A stretch of DNA of 64,000 nt, taken from Methylobacterium oryzihabitans. GTDB taxonomy: Bacteria; Pseudomonadota; Alphaproteobacteria; Rhizobiales; Beijerinckiaceae. Position numbers and translations under genes: made by a program. This document shows positions 53,580 to 63,650 of the stretch, one piece after another (within the stretch, counting starts at the first letter, position 1; every line of letters starts with the position of its first letter). The notes under the pieces were generated by a model that saw nothing but the letters and a program-made list of their open reading frames with translations, did no database searches and was not told where the DNA came from. The stretch lies in NCBI RefSeq assembly GCF_004004555.2, contig NZ_SACP01000013.1, positions 1 through 64,000 on the forward strand, given 5' to 3'.

Positions 53580-54466
53580 TGCCGGAGGCGGACGCCGCGC
53601 GCCCGGCCGCGGCGCGCGCGCCGGGGACCGGGGCGGTCGCCGTCGTGGCCGGGGCCGGGCGCCTGCCGCTGCTCATCGCGGAGGCCCTCGACCGGGCCGG
53701 GCGCCCGTGCCGGATCCTGGCGATCCGGGGCTTCGCCGACGCGGCGACCCGCCGCCGGGCCGAGGCCGCGGTCGACCTCCTCGACATCCGCGGGACCCTC
53801 GCCCGGCTCGCCGCCTGGGCGCCGGCCGGCGTGACCCTGGCCGGCGCCGTCGCCCGGCCGAGCCCGGCCGCCCTCCTCAACACCCTCGCGGCCTACCGCA
53901 ACCGCGACGCCCTGCGGGCGCTGGCCTCGGGCGGCGACGACCGCCTGCTGCGCGGCGTCCTCGACCTCCTGGAGGAGCACGGCCACCGCATCCTCGGCGT
54001 CCACGACCTCGCCCCCGACCTGATGGCGCCGGCGGGACTCCTCGGCGCCGTCGCGCCGCAGGGCGTCGCGCCGGCTTCCGTGGCGGCCGGCCGCGCGCTC
54101 CTCGCCAGCCTGTCGCCGCACGATGTCGGACAGGCGGCCGTGATCGCCGAGCACCGCGTGCTGGCGGTCGAGGGGCCGGAGGGCACCGACCGGATGCTCG
54201 CCCGCGCCCGGGCGCTGGCGCGCCGCCCCCTCGGCCTCGGCCGGGCGCCGGCCGGGATGGTGCTGGTGAAGGAGGCCAAGGCTGGCCAGGACCTGCGGGT
54301 CGACCTGCCGGCGATCGGCCCGCGCACGGTCCGGCACGCCGCCGCGGCGGGCTGCGCCGGGCTCGCGGTCGGCGCCGGCACCACCCTGATCCTCGACCGG
54401 GCCGAGACCGTCGCTGCCGCCGACCGGCTCGGCCTGTTCCTGCTCGGCCTGGAGGCCCGCCCGTGA
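53579..54466 (+). CDS. lpxI: UDP-2,3-diacylglucosamine pyrophosphatase LpxI
   Basis: A 295-residue protein of the LpxI (DUF1009) family: VAVVAGAGRLPLLIAEAL at the N-terminus, DDRLLRGVLDLLEEHGHRILGVHDLAPDL in the middle and FLxxLPAIGPRT-like (DLPAIGPRTVRHAAAAGCAGLAVGAG) in the C-terminal catalytic domain. It replaces LpxH in alphaproteobacteria, making lipid X. It overlaps lpxA at the start and lpxB at the end. Confidence 0.93.
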   Translation: MPEADAARPAAARAPGTGAVAVVAGAGRLPLLIAEALDRAGRPCRILAIRGFADAATRRRAEAAVDLLDIRGTLARLAAWAPAGVTLAGAVARPSPAALLNTLAAYRNRDALRALASGGDDRLLRGVLDLLEEHGHRILGVHDLAPDLMAPAGLLGAVAPQGVAPASVAAGRALLASLSPHDVGQAAVIAEHRVLAVEGPEGTDRMLARARALARRPLGLGRAPAGMVLVKEAKAGQDLRVDLPAIGPRTVRHAAAAGCAGLAVGAGTTLILDRAETVAAADRLGLFLLGLEARP

Positions 54467-55635
54467 CCGCACCTGCCCCGCGACGGATCTGGCTCGTGGC
54501 CGGCGAGGAATCCGGCGACCAGCTCGGCGCCAAGCTGATCCGGTCGCTGCGCGCCGCCTCGCCCGGGCCGCTCGCCGTCGCGGGGGTCGGAGGCGACGCG
54601 ATGGCGGCCGAGGGCCTGACCTCGCTGTTCCCGCTCGAGGACGTGGCGGTGATCGGCTACCTCGCGGTCGCGGCCCGGATCCGGCTGCTGATGCGGCGCA
54701 TCCGCCAGACCGTCGCGGCCTGCGTCGCGGCCCGGCCCGACGTGCTCGTCATCATCGACAGTCCCGGCTTCACCCACGCGGTGGCGAGCCGGGTGCGCAA
54801 GCGCCTGCCGGATCTGCCGGTGGTCGACTACGTCAGCCCGAGCGTGTGGGCGTGGCGGCCCTGGCGGGCGAAGACCATGCGCGGCTACATCGACCACGTG
54901 CTCGCGCTGCTGCCGTTCGAGCCCGAGGCGCATGGCCGCCTCGGCGGCCCGGCCTGCACCTATGTCGGGCACCCGCTGATCGAGCGCCTCGCCGAACTGC
55001 GCCCCGGGCCGGACGATCTGCGGGCGCGGGAGGGCGGGACCCCGGTCCTCGCCGTGCTGCCGGGCTCGCGCCGGTCCGAGATCGAGCGGCTGATGCCGGT
55101 CTTCGGCGCCGCCCTGGCGCAGGTGCGCGCGCGCGGCCACGCCTTCGCGGTCGAGTTGCCGGCGGTGGCACGCCACCGGGCGCTGATCGAGCGGCTGGCC
55201 GCGTCCTGGCCGGTGCGCCCGCGCCTCGTCGACGGCGAGGCGGAGAAGCACGCCACGTTCCGGCGCGCCCGCGCGGCGCTGGCGGCGTCGGGCACCGTGA
55301 CCCTCGAACTGGCGCTCGCCGGGGTGCCGATGGTGGTCGCCTACCGGGTGGCGAAGATCGAGGAGGTGATCGTGCGCCGCCTGATCCAGGTGCCGACGAT
55401 CGTGCTGCCGAACCTGATCCTCGGCGAGAACGCGATTCCCGAGCTGATCCAGGCCGAATGCAACCCGGAGCGGCTCGCCGCCGCCCTGGCGCCGCTCCTG
55501 CCCGACGGCCCGGCCCGGGCGGCGCAGGCTGCCGCCCTCACCCGCCTCGACGCCGCGATGCGCCTGCCCGACGGCGACGACCCGAGCCGCAGCGCCGCCC
55601 GCATCGTGCTGGCGGCGGCCGGGCGGGGTGGCTGA
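54463..55635 (+). CDS. lpxB: Lipid-A-disaccharide synthase LpxB
   Basis: A 390-residue GT19 glycosyltransferase. It has LVAGEESGDQLGAKL, DVLVIIDSPGFTHAVA, YVSPSVWAWRPWRAK, VLPGSRRSEIERL and ASGTVTLELALAGVPMVVAY. It joins lipid X and UDP-diacylglucosamine. Start GTG 54463 overlaps lpxI by 4 nt. Last gene of the lipid A operon; a long inverted repeat lies downstream. Confidence 0.96.
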   Translation: MTAPAPRRIWLVAGEESGDQLGAKLIRSLRAASPGPLAVAGVGGDAMAAEGLTSLFPLEDVAVIGYLAVAARIRLLMRRIRQTVAACVAARPDVLVIIDSPGFTHAVASRVRKRLPDLPVVDYVSPSVWAWRPWRAKTMRGYIDHVLALLPFEPEAHGRLGGPACTYVGHPLIERLAELRPGPDDLRAREGGTPVLAVLPGSRRSEIERLMPVFGAALAQVRARGHAFAVELPAVARHRALIERLAASWPVRPRLVDGEAEKHATFRRARAALAASGTVTLELALAGVPMVVAYRVAKIEEVIVRRLIQVPTIVLPNLILGENAIPELIQAECNPERLAAALAPLLPDGPARAAQAAALTRLDAAMRLPDGDDPSRSAARIVLAAAGRGG

Positions 55636-55722
55636 GGGCGGTGGGGACGAGGCCCGGCTTCGGACCTGTTCCGCGGGATGCGGGATCCGTGCAATTTTTG
55701 GGAACTACGAACCGCCACCGCG

Positions 55723-55893
55723 AACCCTCCCCCCTCTGCGGGGGAGGGTGGCGAGCGGGGCGAGCCGGGAGAGGGGAGCGCCGTTTCCGGAAAGGTCTGA
55801 GCCTTTCTGACAGGCGCCACGTCCGGCCCCGTCGCGCTCCCCTCTCCCGCCCGGCCTTCGCCGGGCACCCTCCCCCGCGGAGGGGGGAGGGTT
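55723..55893. repeat. 171-bp interspersed inverted repeat between lpxB and gltA
   Basis: The left arm (55723-55780) and right arm (55835-55893) are complementary over most of about 58 bp, built on AACCCTCCCCCCTC and GGGAGAGGGGAGCG blocks, with a diverged middle. A smaller AAAGGTCTGAGCCTTT hairpin lies in the loop. Elements with CCCTCCCC arms are common in alphaproteobacterial intergenic DNA. It separates convergent lpxB and gltA. Confidence 0.8.
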
Positions 55894-55913
55894 GGGCCTT
55901 GCGGCCTCTTTCG

Positions 55914-57206
55914 TCAGCCGCGCTGCGAGACCGCGACGTATTCGCGCTGCGGCGCGCCGGTGTAGAGCTGGCGCGGACGGCCGATCTTCTGCGACGGGTC
56001 CTCGATCATCTCGGCCCACTGGCTGATCCAGCCGACCGTACGGGCGAGCGCGAACAGCACCGTGAACATCGAGGTCGGGAAGCCCATCGCCTTCAGGGTG
56101 ATGCCCGAGTAGAAGTCGATGTTCGGATACAGCTTCTTCTCGATGAAGTACTCGTCCTTGAGGGCGATCTGCTCCAGCTCCATCGCCACGTCGAGCAGCG
56201 GATCGTCCTTGATGCCGAGTTCGGCCAGCACCTCGTGGGTGGTCTTCTGCATGATGCGGGCGCGCGGGTCGTAGTTCTTGTAGACCCGGTGACCGAAGCC
56301 CATCAGGCGGAAGGGATCGTTCTTGTCCTTGGCCTTGGCGACGTACTCGCCGACGCGCTCGGGCCGGCCAATCTCCTCCAGCATCTTCAGCGCCGCCTCG
56401 TTGGCGCCGCCATGGGCGGGGCCCCACAGGCAGGCGATGCCGGCGGCGATGCAGGCGAACGGGTTGGCGCCCGACGAGCCGGCGAGACGCACGGTCGAGG
56501 TCGAGGCGTTCTGCTCGTGGTCGGCGTGGAGGATGAAGATCCGGTCGAGGGCGCGCGCCAGGACCGGGTTGGCCTCGTACTCCTCGCACGGCACCGCGAA
56601 GCACATCCGCAGGAAGTTCGAGGTGTAGTCGAGGTCGTTCTTCGGATAGACGAACGGCTGGCCGATCGAGTACTTGTAGGCCATCGCCGCCAGGGTCGGC
56701 ATCTTGGCGATCATGCGCATGGAGGCGATCATGCGCTGCTTTTCGTCGTTGATGTCGGTCGAGTCGTGGTAGAACGCCGACAGGGCGCCGACGCACGCGA
56801 CCATGATCGCCATCGGGTGGGCGTCGCGGCGGAAGCCCTGGAAGAACCGGTTCATCTGGTCATGCACCATGGTGTGGCGCGTGACGCGGTAGTCGAAATC
56901 GGCTTTCTGCGCTGCGGTCGGCAGCTCGCCGAACAGCAGCAGGTAGCAGGTCTCGAGGAAGTCCCCGTGCTCGGCGAGTTGCTCGATCGGGTAGCCGCGA
57001 TACAGCAGCACGCCCTTGTCGCCGTCGATGTAGGTGATCTTCGACTCGCAGGCCGCCGTCGACGTGAAGCCGGGATCGTAGGTGAACTGGCCGGTCTGGG
57101 CGTAGAGCTTGCTGATGTCGACGACGCTCGGGCCGATCGTCCCTTCCTTGACCGGGAATTCGATCTGGCGGTCGTTCACCGTGAGGGTGCTGTTGGGTAG
57201 GCTCAT
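55914..57206 (-). CDS. gltA: Citrate synthase
   Basis: A 430-residue type II (hexameric, NADH-sensitive type) citrate synthase. It has an N-terminal beta domain ([18 protein letters not shown]), [15 protein letters not shown] with an active-site histidine, and [15 protein letters not shown] with a second. First step of the TCA cycle and, in methylotrophs, a branch point with the serine cycle. ATG 57206 is taken because homologues start with a similar short leader; the open frame extends upstream without protein character. Confidence 0.97.
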   Translation of the reverse strand: MSLPNSTLTVNDRQIEFPVKEGTIGPSVVDISKLYAQTGQFTYDPGFTSTAACESKITYIDGDKGVLLYRGYPIEQLAEHGDFLETCYLLLFGELPTAAQKADFDYRVTRHTMVHDQMNRFFQGFRRDAHPMAIMVACVGALSAFYHDSTDINDEKQRMIASMRMIAKMPTLAAMAYKYSIGQPFVYPKNDLDYTSNFLRMCFAVPCEEYEANPVLARALDRIFILHADHEQNASTSTVRLAGSSGANPFACIAAGIACLWGPAHGGANEAALKMLEEIGRPERVGEYVAKAKDKNDPFRLMGFGHRVYKNYDPRARIMQKTTHEVLAELGIKDDPLLDVAMELEQIALKDEYFIEKKLYPNIDFYSGITLKAMGFPTSMFTVLFALARTVGWISQWAEMIEDPSQKIGRPRQLYTGAPQREYVAVSQRG

Positions 57207-57484
57207 GGGGGGTGAGACCCTTTCATCAACGGGAATGAGCGTCGGGCGTGCAGCCGCCACCCGGTGCGCCGCGGGCGCGGCGCCGGACGGCGGACACCGA
57301 TGTTGCAGGTGCTCACTCGCCGCACGGGTTAGCGGATCGACGCACCGGCTTCAACTGCATGGCCGGAACCGGATGACAAACATCGCACTTTGTCCGCCGA
57401 CCGGCACGCTTCCACTGACGGAGCATCCCGGTCCCGGCCGTGCGCCTGTCGCCCGCTGGTCCCTCTAGGGAAGGCAAGCAGGAT

Positions 57485-58906
57485 TCAGGCCGCCGCCTGG
57501 TCGTGCAGGCGCCGCAGGCTCTCGTCGCGGCCGAGCACCGCCATCACGTCGAACAGCGGCGGCGAGGTCGCCCGGCCGGTCAGCGCGGCGCGCAGCGGCT
57601 GGGCCACCTGCCCGAGCTTGACGCCGGCGGTCCCGGCGAACGACCGCACCGCTTCCTCGGTCGAGGCGGCGGTCCAGTCCGGCAGCGCCTCGAGCTGCGG
57701 CAGCACGCCGGCCAGCCGCTCGCGCCCGCCATTGCCGAGCAGGCCCGACGCCTTGTCGTCGAGGGCGAGCGGCCGCGGGGCGTAGAGGTAGTAGGCGCTG
57801 TCGAGGAGCTCGATGAGGGTCTTGGCGCGCTCCTTCAGCCCCGGCATCGCCGCCAGCAGTTTTTCGCGGAGAGCCGGGTCGAGGGGGGCCGTGAGGCCGC
57901 GCGCGGCGCCCTGCGTCGGCAGCACCGCCTCGATCGCCGCGACGAGTTCCTCGTCCGAGGCGTGGCGGATGTAGTGCCCGTTGAGGTTCTCCAGCTTGGC
58001 GAAGTCGAACCGCGCCGGCGAGCGGCCGATCTGGGCGAGGTCGAAGGCGTCGATCATCTCCTGCGTGGAGAAGATCTCCTGGTCGCCGTGGCTCCAGCCG
58101 AGGCGCACGAGGTAGTTGCGCAGCGCCGCCGGCAGGTAGCCGAGGTCGCGGTAGGCGTCGACCCCGAGCGCGCCGTGGCGCTTCGACAGCTTGGCGCCGT
58201 CCGGTCCGTGGATGAGCGGGATGTGCGACAGGCTCGGCACGGTCCAGCCGAGCGCCCCGTAGATCTGCGACTGGCGCGCGGCGTTGGTGAGGTGGTCGTC
58301 GCCGCGGATGACGTGGGTGACGCCCATGTCGTGGTCGTCCACCACCACGGCGAGCATGTAGGTCGGCGTGCCGTCCGAGCGCAGCAGCACGAGGTCGTCG
58401 AGATCCTTGTTCTGCCACACGACCCGGCCCTGGACCTCGTCCATCACCACGGTCTCGCCCTCCGTCGGCGCGCGCAGGCGGATCACCGGCCTGACCCCGG
58501 CGGGGGCCTCGGACGGGTCGCGGTCGCGCCAGCGGCCGTCGTAGCGGAGCGGCCGGCCCTCGCGCTTGGCCGCCTCGCGCATCTCGGCGAGCTCCTCCGG
58601 CGAGGCGTAGCAGTGATAGGCGCGGCCCTGCGCCAGCAGGCCCTCGGCGACCTCGCGGTGCCGGGCGGCGCGGGCGAACTGGTAGACGACGTCGCCGTCC
58701 CAATCGAGGCCGAGCCAGGACAACCCGTCGAGGATCGCGTCGATGGCCCCTTGCGTCGAGCGTTCCCGGTCGGTGTCCTCGATGCGCAGCAGCATGCGGC
58801 CGCCGTGCTTGCGGGCGTAGAGCCAGTTGAACAGGGCCGTGCGGCCGCCGCCGATGTGGAGGAAGCCCGTGGGCGAGGGAGCGAAACGGGTGACGACGGA
58901 GGACAT
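57485..58906 (-). CDS. gltX: Glutamyl-tRNA synthetase
   Basis: A 473-residue class I synthetase with [21 protein letters not shown] (HIGH-type motif), [12 protein letters not shown] and the KMSKR-type motif KLSKRHG; the anticodon-binding helical domain lies at about 325-473. Alphaproteobacteria often have two gltX genes; this may be the one specialised for tRNA-Gln or tRNA-Glu, which the sequence alone does not tell. Confidence 0.96.
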   Translation of the reverse strand: MSSVVTRFAPSPTGFLHIGGGRTALFNWLYARKHGGRMLLRIEDTDRERSTQGAIDAILDGLSWLGLDWDGDVVYQFARAARHREVAEGLLAQGRAYHCYASPEELAEMREAAKREGRPLRYDGRWRDRDPSEAPAGVRPVIRLRAPTEGETVVMDEVQGRVVWQNKDLDDLVLLRSDGTPTYMLAVVVDDHDMGVTHVIRGDDHLTNAARQSQIYGALGWTVPSLSHIPLIHGPDGAKLSKRHGALGVDAYRDLGYLPAALRNYLVRLGWSHGDQEIFSTQEMIDAFDLAQIGRSPARFDFAKLENLNGHYIRHASDEELVAAIEAVLPTQGAARGLTAPLDPALREKLLAAMPGLKERAKTLIELLDSAYYLYAPRPLALDDKASGLLGNGGRERLAGVLPQLEALPDWTAASTEEAVRSFAGTAGVKLGQVAQPLRAALTGRATSPPLFDVMAVLGRDESLRRLHDQAAA

Positions 58907-59145
58907 CGGGGGCGCGGACCAGTTCGGAAACGGAGCGGGGACACGAGGGGCGGGCGGGGACGGGGTCGTTCGACCCGCCGGCGAGGCGTCGTGTAGCACG
59001 CGCGCGACCGGCCGTTAAGGATCCCGGCGCCGCGGGGCCGGCCCGCGCCGTCCCCTGAAAAACGGCGGTGGACCAAGGGCCTGTCCGCACCGGCCGGTGG
59101 CCCGGCGGCCTTCCTCAGCGTAATGTCGCCCACCGAGGCGGATCG

Positions 59146-61392
59146 ATGGCGCAGGACGGGACCGGGACGCAGGTCGTGCCGCGGCGGGCGGCCCTGGCGC
59201 ACGTCCTGGCGCCGGGCGAGATCCTGCCCCGGGCCGGGCGCGCCCTCGCCGCCGGCCTCGCCGAGGAGGCCGGCCAGCGGCGGCTTTTTCCCTGGCTCGC
59301 CGTGGCCTTCGGCGCCGGCATCCTGCTGTTCTTCGGCGCCGCCGACCGGCTGCCCTCGCCGGTGCCGGCCCTGGCGGCGGCCGCGGCGTTCGGCGGGGCC
59401 GCGTTCGGCCTGCGCGCCCGCCCGGTCGGCCTCGCGCTCGCTCTCGCCCTCGCGTTCCTGTTCCTCGGCTTCGCCGCGGCGGTGATCCGCGTCGCGACCG
59501 TGGCGGCGCCGGTTCTCGCCCGCACCACGATCGCGCCGCTCGCCGGCTTCGTCGAGGGCATCGACGAGCGCGACGAGGGCGCGCGGCTGATCGTGCGGGT
59601 CCACGGCCTCGGCACGCTCGGCCCGGCCGAGCGTCCGGCCCGCGTGCGGGTGTCGTTCCGCCGCCCGGAGGTGCCGCGCCCGGGCGACTTCGTCACCGCC
59701 CGGGTCCGCCTGCTGCCGCCGCCGGAGCCGGCGCGTCCCGGCGGCTACGACTTCGCCCGCGATGCCTATTTCCGCGGCATCGGCGCGGTCGGCTCGGTGC
59801 TCGGGACGGTCACGGTCGGGCCGCCGCCGGAGCCGCCGCCCTGGGACCTGCGCCTCGCCGCGGCGGTGGACGAGGCCCGCAACGCCCTGACCCGTCGCAT
59901 CGCCGCGGCGCAGGGCGGGCAGGCCGGCGCGGTGGCGGCGGCCCTCGTCACCGGCAAGCGCGGGCTGATCGCCCCCGAGACCAGCGAGGTGCTGCGGGCC
60001 GCCGGCATCTACCACGTCGTGTCGATCTCCGGCCTGCACATGGTGCTGGCGGCCGGCGTGATCTTCTGGCTGATCCGCGCCGGGCTCGCCCTGGTGCCGG
60101 CCCTCGCCCTCTTCTGGCCGATCAAGAAGATCGCGGCCCTCGGCGCGATGGCGGGCGTCACCGCCTACTGCGCCTTCTCGGGCTGGGACCTCGCCGCCGA
60201 GCGCTCCCTCGTCATGACCCTGGTGATGCTCGGGGCGATCCTGGTCGACCGGCCGGCGCTGAGCCTGCGCAACCTCGCGCTGGCGGCCCTGATCGCGCTC
60301 GCCCGCGAGCCCGAGGGGCTGCTGGGCCCGAGCTTCCAGATGTCGTTCGGGGCGGTGGCCGGGCTGATCGCCTGCGCGCGGCTGATCGACGGGCGGGTGT
60401 GGCGGGCCGAGGGGGCCGGGCCGCTCGGGCGGCTCGCCGCCGCGATCCTGACCGCGGTGACCGGCACGCTCGCCACGACGCTGGTCGCCCAGATCGCGAC
60501 CGCGCCGTTCGCCACCTACCACTTCCAGGCGGTGCAGCCCTTCGGCCTCGTCGGCAACGCCCTCACCCTGCCGCTGGTCTCGCTGGTGGTGATGCCGGCG
60601 GCGGTGCTCGGCATCCTCGCGCATCCGTTCGCCCTCGACCGGCCGGTCTGGTGGGCGATGGGACTGGCGGTGCGCGGCATGCTCGACATCGCCGGCTGGA
60701 TCCGCGGCTTCGACCACGCCACCCTGACCCTGCCGGCCTTCGGGACCGGGGCGCTCGCCCTGATGAGCGCCGGCCTGCTGCTGCTGGTGCTGCCGGCCTC
60801 GCGGCTGCGCTGGATCGGCCTCGTGCCGGCGCTCGCCGGCGTCGCACTGGCGGCCCAGCCGGCCCGGTTCGACCTCTATGTCGACCGCGAGGGCGGCGGA
60901 GCGGCCCTGCGCGGCGCCGACGGTCGGTTGCAAGTGCTCGGGCGCCCGCCCCCGTTCGTGCTGGAGCAGTGGCTGCGCGCCGACGGCGACGGGCGCAGCC
61001 GCGACGACCCCGGGCTGAAGGCGGGCCCGCGCTGCGACCGCCTCGGCCGCGTCGCCACCTCCGGCACCTGGGACGTGGCGGTGGTGCGCGACAAGCGCGC
61101 CTTCGCGCAGGATTGCGCCCGCGCCGCAGTGATCGTGGCGAGGGCCGCCGCGCCGCCGGGCTGCGCCGCCCGGCTGGTGCTCGACCGCGCCTTCCTGGCC
61201 GCCCACGGCGCCACGGCCCTGCGCTTCGGGCCGGACGGGCCGGATGTGGTCACCGCCCGGACGCCCGGCGAAACGCCGCCCTGGCGCCCGCCGCCGGCCG
61301 CCGTGCCGAAGCCGGTGCCCGAACCGGCCCGCCCGGCCGCCGAGCCGGAGCCGGCACCGGAGCCCGACGACGGCCCGGATGCCGACCCGTAA
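59146..61392 (+). CDS. ComEC/Rec2-family DNA-uptake membrane protein
   Basis: A 748-residue polytopic protein. It has an N-terminal DUF4131-type region (about 45-210) and the Competence domain (about 255-540, GIYHVVSISGLHMVLAAGVIFWL and PSFQMSFGAVAGLIAC, landmarks VVSISGLHM and SFQMSFGAVAGL) with about ten helices. The C-terminal part (about 590-700) lacks the HxHxDH motif of the metallo-beta-lactamase domain, and a Pro-rich tail ends the protein. ComEC forms the inner-membrane channel for single-stranded DNA import. The same gene neighbourhood (gltX, comEC, lexA) is, as I recall, usual in this group. Confidence 0.85.
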   Translation: MAQDGTGTQVVPRRAALAHVLAPGEILPRAGRALAAGLAEEAGQRRLFPWLAVAFGAGILLFFGAADRLPSPVPALAAAAAFGGAAFGLRARPVGLALALALAFLFLGFAAAVIRVATVAAPVLARTTIAPLAGFVEGIDERDEGARLIVRVHGLGTLGPAERPARVRVSFRRPEVPRPGDFVTARVRLLPPPEPARPGGYDFARDAYFRGIGAVGSVLGTVTVGPPPEPPPWDLRLAAAVDEARNALTRRIAAAQGGQAGAVAAALVTGKRGLIAPETSEVLRAAGIYHVVSISGLHMVLAAGVIFWLIRAGLALVPALALFWPIKKIAALGAMAGVTAYCAFSGWDLAAERSLVMTLVMLGAILVDRPALSLRNLALAALIALAREPEGLLGPSFQMSFGAVAGLIACARLIDGRVWRAEGAGPLGRLAAAILTAVTGTLATTLVAQIATAPFATYHFQAVQPFGLVGNALTLPLVSLVVMPAAVLGILAHPFALDRPVWWAMGLAVRGMLDIAGWIRGFDHATLTLPAFGTGALALMSAGLLLLVLPASRLRWIGLVPALAGVALAAQPARFDLYVDREGGGAALRGADGRLQVLGRPPPFVLEQWLRADGDGRSRDDPGLKAGPRCDRLGRVATSGTWDVAVVRDKRAFAQDCARAAVIVARAAAPPGCAARLVLDRAFLAAHGATALRFGPDGPDVVTARTPGETPPWRPPPAAVPKPVPEPARPAAEPEPAPEPDDGPDADP

Positions 61393-61396
61393 CGCG

Positions 61397-62122
61397 TCAG
61401 TACTTGCGGATCAGGCTGACGAGGCGGCCCTGGATCCGGACACGGTCGGGGCCGAGGACGCGGGTCTCGTAGGCCGGGTTGGCGGCTTCCAGCGCGATCG
61501 AGGAGCCGCGGCGGCGCAGGCGCTTGAGGGTCGCCTCCTCGTCGTCGATCAGCGCCACGATGATGTCGCCGGTATTGGCGGTCTCCTGCCGGCGGATCAC
61601 CACGAGGTCGCCGTCGAGGATGCCGGCATCGACCATCGAGTCGCCGCGCACCTCCAGGGCGTAGTGCTCGCCGCCGGCGAGGAAGTCCGGCGACATCGCC
61701 ACGGTGCGGCTCTGGCTCTGGATCGCCGAGATCGGCGTACCGGCGGCGATCCGGCCCATCACCGGGACGCGCACCGCGCGGCCGTGCTCGTCGAAGGCCG
61801 AGACCGGCTGCACCGGCGCGCGCGGCGCCGCCGGCTCCTTCGACCGGCCGCCCTCGACCACGCTCGGGCTGAAGCGTACCACCTCGGCGGCGGCCGCGGG
61901 GGCGTCGATCTCGGGCAGGCGCAGCACCTCGATGGCGCGGGCGCGGTTGGGCAGGCGGCGCAGGAAGCCGCGCTCCTCGAGCGCGGTGATGAGCCGGTGG
62001 ATGCCGGACTTGGACTTGAGGTCGAGGGCGTCCTTCATCTCGTCGAAGGACGGCGGCACCCCCGTCTCGCGCATGCGCTGCTGGATGAAGCGCAGCAGGT
62101 CCAACTGCTTGTGGGTCAGCAT
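61397..62122 (-). CDS. lexA: LexA repressor
   Basis: A 241-residue SOS repressor. The winged-helix domain spans residues 1-65 ([44 protein letters not shown]), the cleavage site is A127-G128 (GRIAAGTP), and the Ser-Lys dyad is S162 (GDSMVDAG) and K200 (EEATLKRL). RecA filaments trigger self-cleavage. It ends 4 bp from the convergent comEC. An SOS box lies 59 bp upstream of the start, so it is autoregulated. Confidence 0.97.
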   Translation of the reverse strand: MLTHKQLDLLRFIQQRMRETGVPPSFDEMKDALDLKSKSGIHRLITALEERGFLRRLPNRARAIEVLRLPEIDAPAAAAEVVRFSPSVVEGGRSKEPAAPRAPVQPVSAFDEHGRAVRVPVMGRIAAGTPISAIQSQSRTVAMSPDFLAGGEHYALEVRGDSMVDAGILDGDLVVIRRQETANTGDIIVALIDDEEATLKRLRRRGSSIALEAANPAYETRVLGPDRVRIQGRLVSLIRKY

Positions 62123-62489
62123 GGGGCACTCTCATCGCCCGCTCGGGGCATTCGCGAAACAAATCGCGAACATGCTAAAAGTTCTGGAAGTGTTCCGCAA
62201 GGGTCCCGCATGGCGCCCCGTTGTGCGTCGGCACGGCGTCCCGGGTGAGGAACACGGTCTCATCCGCTCAGGCGTCGCCACTTCCCGGTCGTCGTGGGCT
62301 TTTGCAAGGCCACGCCGCACATCGTGCACGACGGCCACGGACCGTGCCGCGCGCTCCGCGACACCCTCGCTGGATGCGGGCTGCGCGCCGTCCGTGCCGC
62401 CCGACGAGGGGGTTCTCGAATGGCCCTGCCTTCCTGACCTGCCGCCCGTGACCGCGCTTTGCGCCGGACAGGTCGCGCGGACGGCGGCG
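62123..62489. other. Intergenic region between lexA and the nucleotidyltransferase-fold gene
   Basis: 367 bp. The first 75 bp hold the lexA promoter and SOS box. The rest contains no gene I can support; a minus-strand frame with a CxxC pair near 62260-62330 is too weak. Confidence 0.5.
62181..62195 (-). promoter_or_regulatory. Alphaproteobacterial SOS box (LexA operator)
   Basis: GTTC-N7-GTTC, reading GTTCTGGAAGTGTTC, exactly matches the direct-repeat LexA operator of alphaproteobacteria. It lies 59 bp upstream of the lexA start codon. Confidence 0.9.
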
Positions 62490-63587
62490 CTACCCGCCCG
62501 GACGCCCGGACCAGGGAATAAGGGGGGCCGGATCCTCGCCTTCGACCTGCGCCAGCCTGCGAATTCCGTCCTCCAGACTCGCCCTGTGGTCGGCCGAGAG
62601 GCGCGCGGCGCCGAGGGCGAGGAACCTGCGCCATTTCGGCCCACGTCGATGCGCCTCCGTCCAAGCCAGCCCGAGGTCGATCGTCGTGCCGGCGAGCCGC
62701 TTGGCCGCGATGATCGCGCCGCATTGTGCGATGTCCTTGGCGACCTTGGCCTGGTCGTGGCCCGCCCGCAGGCACGTCACGATGAGCTTGTGGACGGCGA
62801 AGCGCTCCGGTGCGGGGACCATGACGGGAATCCCGGCATCGTAGAGAGCGACCGATCGGACCGGATCCTTGACCAGGAACTCCAGGTACTTGAGGGCCTG
62901 GGCTCCCATGTTCGCCATGACGCGGGACCGGTGGACCGGGCTCGGGCCGCCTTTGGACGGAACCAGCAGCTCGACCTTGTAGCCCATCCGGTTGCGGAAC
63001 CCGACCGGCACCGAGGCCTCGGCCGGATGAAACTCGGGCGCGAAGGTCGGATCGACGGTCTGCAGCAGTGCGGGAAGGTCGATCGTGGCCCGGGCGACGG
63101 GAAGGACGAGCTCGGCGAAATCCGCGTCCTGCGTCCGGTACTCGGCCTCGTCCAGCAAGACGGCCAGGGGACCGCTGTAACTCTGATAGGCCAGCGTGCC
63201 GACGAGCACGATCCTGCTCCAGGCATCGACGCTGGCGAAGGCCTCCAGGATCCGGCCCTCGATCGGTGACGGCGCCGGAAGGCCGCTGCGGCGGAGCGTG
63301 GCGGCCAGTTCGCGGCGGGTCCGATAGAGGTCCTTGTTGCGCCCGAAGTTCTCGACACGCCGTCGTACCTCGGGGTCGTCCGTGGGGCCGACATAGATGA
63401 GCTTATGCTTGCCGGGCGCACCATCCGTCGCCCGCTCGTATCCCTTGTAGTAGAAATAGTCCTTTTTGCCCCGCTTCTGACTGATGAAATTGCCGTTCGC
63501 CGGAAAAATCAGGTCGAACTGTGAATCGAAAGCCTTGGAGCACAAGTCCGCGAAGGCGATCTGATCGAGGTGGGAGAGCGCACGCAA
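62490..63587 (-). CDS. GSU2403-family nucleotidyltransferase-fold protein
   Basis: A 365-residue protein. N-terminal helical region (LDQIAFADLCSKAFDSQF), then DYFYYKGYERA and a nucleotidyltransferase-type core with RIVLVGTLAYQSYSGPLAVLL and the acidic pair in TQDADFAELV (about residues 155-160), followed by KVELLVPSKGGPSP and a C-terminal helical domain (ERFAVHKLIV). I place it in the GSU2403/NTP_transf_8 group, whose function is poorly known. The start is taken as TTG 63587, since the family-like N-terminus begins there and no ATG fits. Two matched palindromes lie 12-100 bp upstream, so it is probably tightly regulated. Confidence 0.75.
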   Translation of the reverse strand: MRALSHLDQIAFADLCSKAFDSQFDLIFPANGNFISQKRGKKDYFYYKGYERATDGAPGKHKLIYVGPTDDPEVRRRVENFGRNKDLYRTRRELAATLRRSGLPAPSPIEGRILEAFASVDAWSRIVLVGTLAYQSYSGPLAVLLDEAEYRTQDADFAELVLPVARATIDLPALLQTVDPTFAPEFHPAEASVPVGFRNRMGYKVELLVPSKGGPSPVHRSRVMANMGAQALKYLEFLVKDPVRSVALYDAGIPVMVPAPERFAVHKLIVTCLRAGHDQAKVAKDIAQCGAIIAAKRLAGTTIDLGLAWTEAHRRGPKWRRFLALGAARLSADHRASLEDGIRRLAQVEGEDPAPLIPWSGRPGG

Positions 63588-63598
63588 GAACCGCCGGC

Positions 63599-63630
63599 CT
63601 TGTTACCAAATTGTCGGATTTGGTAACAAG
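63599..63630. promoter_or_regulatory. Operator-like palindrome 1 upstream of the nucleotidyltransferase-fold gene
   Basis: Perfect 13-bp arms (63599-63611 and 63618-63630), with core CTTGTTACCAAAT and a 6-bp spacer, start 12 bp upstream of the TTG start codon. This looks like a repressor dimer site. Confidence 0.7.
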
Positions 63631-63650
63631 GCGGCCTCGGCCAGGCAAGC

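Noticed and set aside
62260..62361. A minus-strand frame ending with a CxxC pair and TTTGKWRRLSG-like text, possibly a 34-residue zinc-binding protein from a GTG.
   Set aside because: No convincing Shine-Dalgarno or start, and upstream text looks random. Kept out of the feature list.
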